Shown in pieces: positions 1-4,952 of a stretch of DNA of 6,089 nucleotides. This DNA is from Actinomycetes bacterium. GTDB taxonomy: Bacteria; Actinomycetota; Acidimicrobiia; Acidimicrobiales; Palsa-688. A program made the translations under genes and the position numbers. The notes beneath the pieces were generated by a model. It saw nothing but the letters and a program-made list of their open reading frames with translations, was not told the DNA's origin and ran no database searches. Location of the stretch: NCBI GenBank assembly GCA_021827225.1, contig JAKAXG010000289.1, positions 1 to 6,089 of the forward strand, written 5' to 3'. Position 1 is the stretch's first letter. The number at the start of each line of letters is the position of its first letter.

Positions 1-829
1 CGGCGTCCCAGCCGATGGGGTCGTGGGCTTCGGATCCCCGGCGCCCGGCCACGTCGGTGGCGTCGCCGATCTCCACCCCCTTGACCGCCTGGATGGACAG
101 CAGTGCCTGGCCCAGCAGGCCGTCCAGCTTGCGGTCCCAGTGGACGTGGCTGCCGAGGCCGACGGGGACCCCGTAGGCGATGACCTCGACGATCCCCCCG
201 AGGGAATCGCCGACCTTGGCCGCCGCCTTGATCTCGGCGATCATGGCCTCCTCGGCCTCCGGGTCGAAGCAGCGGACCTGCGATTCGTCCACCTTCGCCA
301 GGTCGGCCACGCCCGGGCGCTTCGCCGACTTCGACGCTACCGGGCCCATCTGCACCACGTGGCTGACGATGCCGATGCCCATCTCCGCCAGCAGCAGCTT
401 GGCCAGCGCGCCGGCGGCCACCCGGGCCGCGGTCTCGCGGGCGGAGGCCCGCTCCAGCACGTCGCGGGCGTCGGTGAAGCCGTACTTCTGCATGCCCGGC
501 AGGTCGGCGTGGCCGGGCCGGGGCTGGTGGAGGGGCTTCTCCGTCTCCCCCGGGGCGGGGGACATCTCCTGCTCCCACTTGGGCCATTCGGTGTTGGCGA
601 TCTCGATGGCCACCGGCGAGCCGAGCGTCCGGCCGTGGCGCACGCCGCCGAGGAGGGTGAGCTCGTCCACCTCGAAGCGCATCCGGGGCCCCCGGCCGTA
701 GCCGAGCCGGCGCCGGGCCAGCTCCGACTGGATCTGCCCGGCGGTGACGTCCAGGCCGGCGGGCAGGCCTTCGACGATCACGACCAGGCCCTTGCCGTGG
801 GACTCGCCGGCGGTTAGGAAGCGCAGCAC
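1..829 (-). CDS. aroC: Chorismate synthase, N-terminal 276 residues (3' end outside window)
   Basis: Chorismate synthase converts 5-enolpyruvylshikimate-3-phosphate to chorismate, the last step of the shikimate pathway, in the cytoplasm with reduced FMN as cofactor. I translated the minus strand by hand from the GTG at 829-827. The product opens MLRFLTAGESHGKG (the family N-terminus with conserved His11), then shows RRRLGYGRGPRMRFE at about 39-53, GGVRHGRTLGSPVA at 61-74, the signature PRPGHADLPGMQKYG at 103-117, and RASARETAARVAAGA at 127-141. Near the break, GLGSHVHWDRKLDG and a QAVKGVEIGD segment (about 248-256) also fit. The frame is open to base 2. The family is usually about 360-400 residues, so roughly a quarter is missing at the C-terminus. 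The GTG start is chosen because it gives the usual family N-terminus. It has only a weak AGG almost touching it, so translation may depend on coupling or on the upstream gap. It follows the pilus genes in the same orientation. Confidence 0.97.
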   Translation of the reverse strand, partial: MLRFLTAGESHGKGLVVIVEGLPAGLDVTAGQIQSELARRRLGYGRGPRMRFEVDELTLLGGVRHGRTLGSPVAIEIANTEWPKWEQEMSPAPGETEKPLHQPRPGHADLPGMQKYGFTDARDVLERASARETAARVAAGALAKLLLAEMGIGIVSHVVQMGPVASKSAKRPGVADLAKVDESQVRCFDPEAEEAMIAEIKAAAKVGDSLGGIVEVIAYGVPVGLGSHVHWDRKLDGLLGQALLSIQAVKGVEIGDATDVAGRRGSEAHDPIGWDA

Positions 830-843
830 GCCTAGATGGTAAC

Positions 844-894
844 GGTCCGGGCCGGCGGACCACTAAGGGAGCGGCGGTCCCTGAGGGGTCTCAG
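844..894 (-). other. Cluster of three short inverted repeats between the PilX-like gene and aroC
   Basis: The 61-base gap 830-890 is the only non-coding stretch in the window. Three perfect inverted repeats lie in and beside it: GGTCCG/CGGACC at 844-849 and 856-861 (6-base loop), AGGGA/TCCCT at 866-870 and 878-882 (7-base loop), and CTGAG/CTCAG at 881-885 and 890-894 (4-base loop). The last contains the TGA stop (893-891) of the upstream gene and overlaps the middle one by two bases, so those two could be mutually exclusive. On the transcribed strand the aroC-proximal hairpin is followed by GTTACCATCTAGGC, with no U-run, so it is not a standard intrinsic terminator. It may be an RNA processing or stability element, or chance in GC-rich DNA. 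Confidence 0.35.
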
Positions 895-2240
895 GGGATG
901 GTGACGCTCGACGGGTTGATCTGCTGGTAGTCCGACACCTGCCAGGAGCCGTAGTAGCTGCTGAGGGAGTTGTCGTAGTAGAGCCCCAGGTTCGGCCCGC
1001 CGTGGCAGGTGTAGGTGTTGATGACCGCGGCGCCGAAGAAGTAGCTCTTGCACCCGTTGGTGGTGATGGAGGCCTCCGGGGCGTCCAGGATGCCGCCGTA
1101 GACGAAGCCGTGCGTGCCGTTCACGGTCAGCTGGCCGATGCTGTTGGTGTAGAGCTGGAACAGCTTGGCATCGGGCAGGGTGTCGGTGCTGGTCGGTCCC
1201 CCGCCGCTCATGTCGGCATAGGTGATCGAGGTGTTGATCTGCGAGTCGGTGGCGATCTGGGCGAAGGCGGTGGACGAGGTGTTGGCCGCCCCGCTGCCGC
1301 CCAGGATCACGTAGATCTTCACCGGGTTCGTGGCGCTGGCCGAGGGATCCACACTGAGTGTCCCGCTGATCTGTATCGGCTGGGTGCACAGATAGGTCCC
1401 CGGGTCTATGGTCCCGTAGCCGTAGCCGGTGCCGAACTGGCCGTCGTTCGGGCAGGTGTAGGTCGTGTCGCCGGGCGGGATGGGGGCGGTGGGATCGGCC
1501 ACGTTGTAGATGGTGTTCTGGCTCTGGGCCGTGCCGCAGCTGTCACTCCCGCCGCCGGATCCGGTGTTGTAGTAGATGCCGACCACGCTGGCAGGTGAAG
1601 GGCCGGAGCACGAGACGGTGCCGTTGCTGCCTATGTACAGGCAAGGCTGGTCGGTGGCACTGGTCGGGCAGTGGGTGGGGTTGCCATCGCCCACGGGTCC
1701 CGGGGTGAAGGTCCCGAAGTTGCCGGTGGTGTTGCCGGTGAAGCTGAGGGACTTCTTTCCGAACAGCGCGAAGGGGAACATCGGGGTGCGGGTCAGGGTC
1801 TCCTGCACCGCCCCCTTCATCCCCGTCTGGGCGTTGCCGATGGCCTGGACACTCCACTCCTCGCCGGCCAGCGGGCCGGAGGACACCAGCCTGGCCACGT
1901 AGCTGACCCCGGTCAGCTGCGGCGTGCTGGGGGACGGCTGTACGTTGCAGGTGGAGGGGGCGAGAGCGTCGAGGCAGATCATGCCGTCTCCGGTGTTGCC
2001 CTGGTCCAGCTGGAACAGGGCGTCGGACAGGCCGGCGTTGGCTCCCGACACTCCGGCGAAGGCGTCCTGGCGGGCCATGATGATCTGCTCGTTGCCGATC
2101 ACCCGGACGAAGATCAGGCTGCTCAGCAGGACCAGCACCATGATGACGCTGAGCGCCACGATCAGGCTGCCCCGCTCGTCGCGCCGGTGCAGGACGGCGA
2201 TCCGGGCCCGCAGGGCCGCCCTGGCGCTGCGCCCCCTCAT
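891..2240 (-). CDS. PilX-like pilus assembly protein with large cysteine-rich C-terminal domain
   Basis: This 449-residue protein has a prepilin-like N-terminus: a basic leader, then DERG|SLIVALSVIMVLVLL with Gly24 as the likely processing site and a hydrophobic helix at about 25-47. The residue five after the cut is Ala, not the Glu found in ordinary pilins; PilX-type N-termini and GspK also lack it. Residues about 155-449 are a Gly/Ser/Thr-rich exported domain. Its end, with ILDAPEASITTNG (384-396), FFGAAV (401-406) and YYDNSL (421-426), resembles the beta-helix-like DUF7305 type of domain found on PilX-like proteins, as far as I can judge by eye. Ten cysteines (89, 98, 191, 200, 211, 235, 263, 285, 397, 412) suggest disulfides outside the cell. 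The ATG at 2240 sits in an ATGA overlap with the stop of the preceding prepilin gene. A longer open frame to 2585 exists but only mirrors that gene. Likely role: minor, possibly tip-located pilus component. Confidence 0.82.
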   Translation of the reverse strand: MRGRSARAALRARIAVLHRRDERGSLIVALSVIMVLVLLSSLIFVRVIGNEQIIMARQDAFAGVSGANAGLSDALFQLDQGNTGDGMICLDALAPSTCNVQPSPSTPQLTGVSYVARLVSSGPLAGEEWSVQAIGNAQTGMKGAVQETLTRTPMFPFALFGKKSLSFTGNTTGNFGTFTPGPVGDGNPTHCPTSATDQPCLYIGSNGTVSCSGPSPASVVGIYYNTGSGGGSDSCGTAQSQNTIYNVADPTAPIPPGDTTYTCPNDGQFGTGYGYGTIDPGTYLCTQPIQISGTLSVDPSASATNPVKIYVILGGSGAANTSSTAFAQIATDSQINTSITYADMSGGGPTSTDTLPDAKLFQLYTNSIGQLTVNGTHGFVYGGILDAPEASITTNGCKSYFFGAAVINTYTCHGGPNLGLYYDNSLSSYYGSWQVSDYQQINPSSVTIP

Positions 2241-2911
2241 GCCGCCGACCCGCACTGGCCGTTCCCCGGGGCGGAGAGGATCTGTTCCTGGTCGGTTATG
2301 GCCACTGTGTCGCTCTCCTGGAAGCTGCTGACGCCCGGAACCGGTGAAGGGCTGATAACCAGGTCCACCCCTATGGAGGTGGTGCAGTTCTGCAGTGTCT
2401 GGTCCGCTCCCGACACCGTCGGGTCCATGGACACGCCCTGGAGGTTGTAGTAGGTGAAGACCGGGACGCTGGCCGGGTTCGCCACATCGGAGAGGACCAC
2501 GTCCGTGCCGGCGACGGACAGGCCGCTGGTCAGCGTCACCCGGCTGAGGGTGCCCACCCCGGAGGCGCCCGGCTGGTACACCCACTCGACCGGCGTGGTC
2601 CCGGTCCCCGACGGCTGGTTCTCGTTGAGGATCACAGACTCGGCGGCGTTGGTGGTGGAGGTCAGGAACTGGATGGAGTGGGCCGAGCGGATGTCTCGGG
2701 CCATCAGCGCGAGCGTGGTGCTGGCCGACTGCTCCTCGGTGATCATGGCGTCGTTGCGCACCGCCGTCCCCTGGAGGGAGATCAGGGCGGATCCGGCGAT
2801 GATGAGCACGATGGCCATCACCGCCATCGTCACCATGAGCTCGATGAGCGTGAAGCCGGCCTCCGGGTGGCCGCCGGCCGGCGCCGGCGGCCGGCGGCGG
2901 GCGGGGCTCAC
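2237..2911 (-). CDS. Type IV minor prepilin (PilW/GspJ-like layout)
   Basis: The product is 224 residues starting at the GTG at 2911-2909. A 19-residue Arg/Pro-rich leader is followed by the class III prepilin motif PEAG|FTLIELMVTMAVMAIV. Gly19 is the peptidase site, Phe20 the residue to be N-methylated, and Glu24 the conserved Glu5 of the mature pilin. The hydrophobic stalk helix spans about 20-46 and continues amphipathically (EEQSASTTLALMARDIRSA, 59-77), as usual for minor pilins of the PilW/GspJ kind. Two cysteines near the end (176, 220) could form the C-terminal disulfide loop common in pilins. The start is chosen because GTG overlaps the previous stop as GTGA and GGGGA (2923-2919) lies 7 bases upstream. 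An in-frame GTG at 2917 is the alternative and adds two residues. Prepilin status is very secure; the exact subtype is not. Confidence 0.9.
   Translation of the reverse strand: MSPARRRPPAPAGGHPEAGFTLIELMVTMAVMAIVLIIAGSALISLQGTAVRNDAMITEEQSASTTLALMARDIRSAHSIQFLTSTTNAAESVILNENQPSGTGTTPVEWVYQPGASGVGTLSRVTLTSGLSVAGTDVVLSDVANPASVPVFTYYNLQGVSMDPTVSGADQTLQNCTTSIGVDLVISPSPVPGVSSFQESDTVAITDQEQILSAPGNGQCGSAA
2870..2898 (-). promoter_or_regulatory. Strong all-GC hairpin just inside the minor prepilin reading frame
   Basis: A perfect 10-base inverted repeat (gccgccggcc at 2870-2879, ggccggcggc at 2889-2898) brackets a 9-base loop. All ten stem pairs are G:C. In the message it begins 10 bases after the GTG start codon, inside the codons for the Arg/Pro/Ala-rich leader, so it would sit at the edge of an initiating ribosome. 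It could slow initiation or ribosome transit and so lower output of this minor pilin relative to its neighbours. That role is inference; GC-rich coding DNA makes such stems by chance fairly often. Confidence 0.4.
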
Positions 2912-4146
2912 GAGCACGTCCCCGTCGTCGGGTTCTCCTGGCAGGGCGTCACGTTGGCCTGGGCCGTGGTGGCCGTGCCGTTCTCGTACACCACGAACCC
3001 GTACGTCGTCGCCGACCAGGTGCTCTGCGAGGCGCTTCCGACGAAGCTGCCGTTGACGTAGGCCAGGGTGACGGTGGTGAGGGGGCTCTGCGGCTGGCCG
3101 CTCGAGCCGTTGATCCCGTACTCCACCGTCAGGTCGCTGCAATTCGAGGTGGCCTGCACGGCGACCGCCAGCGAGGTGAAGTTCACCGGGTTGCCGCTGC
3201 TGTCTATCATCGGGGAACTGGGCGTGACGTTGATGCTGTTGACGGTGCAGGCGCTGCTGGTTACCGCGGTGGTGGCCGCCGAGACCGCGTTGGAGGGCGC
3301 TGACGCCTGCGTCCCTGACACCGCCACCACGTCGAAGTAGTAGGTGACGCCCGGCGTCAGGGCGGTCACCAGGTAATCCAGGCCACCGCTGCCGTCGGAG
3401 GTGCCGTTGATGTCCGGTGAGGCCGAAGGGGTGGCCGGCCGGGTCGATCCGGTCCACCACTCCACCTGGTACTGGACCGTGCTGGAGAAGGTGACCGGCT
3501 GCCAGTCGACCTCGATCGTGTCAGTAGGTGAGTCGGTGAACGGTGTGGCCGAGTTGGCGGTGGGTGTGGGCGGTGCGGTGGCGCTCTGGGTGGTGGTGGC
3601 CCCGGACGGCGCGAAGTTCTGCTTCCCGCCCGACGCGTAGCTGGATTCGCCCCCCGGATATATCGCGGAGGTCTGGGTGTAGGTGTACTGGTCGTTGGCT
3701 CCCCACAGGACCCGTACCCAGGTCTCCTTGTAGGCGTTGGTGTCGCCGCCGGCGGCGGCCACCCAGTACACGCAGGTTTCGAGGTTGTAGGTGGTGTAGC
3801 CGACGGTCTTCTGCTTGGCGAAGGAGTCCATCGGCGACGTGTACGACAACTCGACCGGGTTCGACGCGCTGCAGTAGCTCGGCGTGGTTTCGAAGCCGAC
3901 CTGGTAGTACGGCAGCGAGCGGATCTGCTCGCTCACGCCGACCGCCAGCCCGTCGGCCACGCTCCGCTGGTCCGACGAGGCGCTGGCCCGCATCATCCCG
4001 TAGAAGGCCGGCCCCATGGCCGCCATGACGATGGCCAGCACGAGCAGGGCGATGACCATCTCCACCAGGGTGAAGCCGTCGTCGTCGCCCGTGCGGCTCC
4101 GGTGCACCGTCGCCCGGATCCGGTGACTAGTTGCCGAATGGGTCAC
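2908..4146 (-). CDS. Large minor prepilin with fibronectin type III domain and Ig-like C-terminal domain
   Basis: The product is up to 412 residues. A basic leader ending DDDG (21-24) precedes FTLVEMVIALLVLAIVMAAM, giving a textbook prepilin peptidase site after Gly24, Phe at +1 and Glu at +5. The stalk helix covers 25-51. Residues about 52-180 form a pilin-like globular part with Cys92 and Cys125. A Thr/Pro-rich linker (183-200) leads into a fibronectin type III domain at about 201-293: Trp215, YQVEWW at 226-231, LTPGVTYYFDVVAV at 263-276 and SAPSNAVSA at 282-290. The last part (about 298-412) has Cys300, 336, 402 and 411 and looks like a second beta-sandwich; I do not recognise a named family. 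The GTG start at 4146 overlaps the upstream gene by 20 bases; a second GTG at 4107 would give an 11-residue leader and no overlap. Neither has a well-spaced ribosome binding site, so the start is open. Likely an adhesive or fibre-priming minor pilin. Confidence 0.88.
   Translation of the reverse strand: MTHSATSHRIRATVHRSRTGDDDGFTLVEMVIALLVLAIVMAAMGPAFYGMMRASASSDQRSVADGLAVGVSEQIRSLPYYQVGFETTPSYCSASNPVELSYTSPMDSFAKQKTVGYTTYNLETCVYWVAAAGGDTNAYKETWVRVLWGANDQYTYTQTSAIYPGGESSYASGGKQNFAPSGATTTQSATAPPTPTANSATPFTDSPTDTIEVDWQPVTFSSTVQYQVEWWTGSTRPATPSASPDINGTSDGSGGLDYLVTALTPGVTYYFDVVAVSGTQASAPSNAVSAATTAVTSSACTVNSINVTPSSPMIDSSGNPVNFTSLAVAVQATSNCSDLTVEYGINGSSGQPQSPLTTVTLAYVNGSFVGSASQSTWSATTYGFVVYENGTATTAQANVTPCQENPTTGTCS
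2919..2923 (-). promoter_or_regulatory. Ribosome binding site (GGGGA) deciding the minor prepilin start
   Basis: GGGGA on the minus strand lies 7 bases before the GTG at 2911 but only 1 base before the in-frame GTG at 2917. Normal spacing therefore favours 2911, which also makes the 4-base GTGA overlap with the preceding gene. The site is inside the last codons of the FN3-prepilin gene. Confidence 0.55.
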
Positions 4147-4396
4147 GACTGCTGACCGGGATCCCTCCCGGAACGGTCGTGGTCGGGATGGACGGCGGGT
4201 TGGCCGACCGGGGGGCGGGGGTGGTGCGCGAGGCGGCCGGGGCCGAGGCCGGGGCCGGGGCGGCGGCCGGCGCCGAGTGGTGCAGTTCCTTGGTCCACAC
4301 CAGGTAGCCCACGGCGGCGAGCAGAACCGCCAGGAGGACGGCTATGGTCCGGCGCTGCCAGACCGGGGTCGGTGATTTCGTTGCGTCGATGGTCAT
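4127..4396 (-). CDS. Small PilP-like bitopic membrane protein with Ala/Pro linker, ending SRDPFGN
   Basis: The product is 89 residues from the ATG at 4396, 10 bases after the pilO stop. Layout: a short cytoplasmic segment with basic QRR at 14-16, one transmembrane helix at about 18-36 (TIAVLLAVLLAAVGYLVW), a low-complexity Ala/Pro linker (41-65), a Pro/Ser/Thr-rich stretch, and the C-terminus SRDPFGN. The position after pilO and the RDPF motif recall PilP, whose linker carries a similar (R)(D/N)PF motif, but the folded beta-domain of PilP is absent. I infer a minimal PilP-like platform partner outside the membrane; homology is not proven at this length. A longer open frame up to 4462 would run back into pilO and is unlikely. 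The gene ends at TAG 4129-4127, inside or just before the next gene depending on that gene's start. Confidence 0.72.
   Translation of the reverse strand: MTIDATKSPTPVWQRRTIAVLLAVLLAAVGYLVWTKELHHSAPAAAPAPASAPAASRTTPAPRSANPPSIPTTTVPGGIPVSSRDPFGN
4236..4277. repeat. Degenerate hexamer repeat (gccggg type), seven units, in phase with the codons
   Basis: Seven consecutive 6-base units on the plus strand (gccggg, gccgag, gccggg, gccggg, gcggcg, gccggc, gccgag) lie in the linker of the PilP-like gene. In coding direction each unit gives an X-Ala dipeptide (X = Ser, Pro or Ala), residues about 41-54. The unit is a multiple of three, so copy-number change by slippage would lengthen or shorten the linker without breaking the frame. 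Confidence 0.6.
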
Positions 4397-4406
4397 GTCA
4401 ATCGTC

Positions 4407-4952
4407 TCAGGGGGCGTAGAAGATGCGGGCGTTGAGGCTGGCGGTGAGGGTTCCGGTGGCACCCTGGCTGAAGGAGGCGGAGTCGACGACGACGGTCCGG
4501 GACATCTGGTCCAGCCCGGTTATGAAGCTCATCATGTTGGGGTAGGCGCCCGAGGCGGTCATGCTGAGCTTCACGGTCTTGTAGGGGGTGCTGGCCTGGC
4601 CGCTGCTGCTGGTCGTGTCCGGGGTGGGATCGACCGTCGTCAGCTGGACCCCGGTGCCGGTGGCCAGGATGTGCAGCTGGTCCAGGGCGCCGTGCAGGTC
4701 GGTGGTCTTGGGCAGGGAGGCGGTGAGGGCTGTCAGCCTGGCCTTGTCGGCCGGGATCTGCCGCTCCAGGCCCTGCAGGGTGGCCACCTGGGATCGCAGC
4801 TGCTGGATCTGGGTGGTGGCCTGCTGGTAGGCCTGGTGTGCCGACTTCAGGTTGGCGCTCTGCGGCCGGAACAGGGCCACGTACCAGATCAGGACGAGGA
4901 CCACACCGGCGGCGGCCGCCGCTGCCATGATCCGCCGGGTGGACATGGTCAC
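4407..4952 (-). CDS. pilO: Type IV pilus inner-membrane platform protein PilO
   Basis: The product is 181 residues. One transmembrane helix lies at about 8-28 (MAAAAAAGVVLVLIWYVALF), followed by a heptad-like coiled coil at about 33-78 (rich in Gln, Leu and Ala: QQATTQIQQLRSQVATLQ) and a ferredoxin-like domain at about 82-181 with LHGALDQLHILATGTGVQL and PNMMSFITGLDQMSRTVVV. This order and size are those of PilO, which pairs with PilN through coiled coil and periplasmic domain and links the cytoplasmic motor side to the fibre assembly site. The start is the GTG at 4952, which overlaps the PilMN stop as GTGA. An AAGG at 4966-4963 lies 10 bases upstream. An ATG two codons later (4946) is the alternative and changes nothing of substance. 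The gene lies between pilMN and the PilP-like gene, the canonical M-N-O-P order. Confidence 0.93.
   Translation of the reverse strand: MTMSTRRIMAAAAAAGVVLVLIWYVALFRPQSANLKSAHQAYQQATTQIQQLRSQVATLQGLERQIPADKARLTALTASLPKTTDLHGALDQLHILATGTGVQLTTVDPTPDTTSSSGQASTPYKTVKLSMTASGAYPNMMSFITGLDQMSRTVVVDSASFSQGATGTLTASLNARIFYAP

Noticed and set aside
23..817. Plus-strand open frame of 264 codons opposite aroC
   Set aside because: It is the antisense of a clear chorismate synthase. Its translation is Leu/Gly/Arg/His-rich with no recognisable motif, as expected from GC-rich DNA.
844..861. Rho-independent terminator after the pilus operon
   Set aside because: The 6-bp stem is good but no U-run follows on the transcribed strand, so I list it only as an inverted repeat.
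1671..2450. Plus-strand open frame of 259 codons spanning the PilX-like/prepilin junction
   Set aside because: It lies antisense to two convincing genes and has the low-complexity Gly/Ala/Arg/His composition of a shadow frame.
2241..2585. N-terminal extension of the PilX-like frame
   Set aside because: The extra 115 codons overlap the minor prepilin gene in another frame and give Gly/Arg/Pro-rich nonsense. The ATG at 2240 precedes the prepilin-like leader and overlaps the previous stop as ATGA.
2912..3460. N-terminal extension of the minor prepilin frame
   Set aside because: It overlaps the FN3 prepilin in another frame and would bury the prepilin signal in the middle of the protein.
3543..4028. 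Plus-strand Arg/Ser-rich open frame of 161 codons
   Set aside because: Arg- and Ser-rich composition with no domain; it is antisense to the FN3 prepilin.
4397..4462. 22-codon extension of the PilP-like protein
   Set aside because: It would run 56 bases into pilO and adds a Pro/Ser/Thr stretch before the membrane helix. The ATG at 4396, just after the pilO stop, is simpler.
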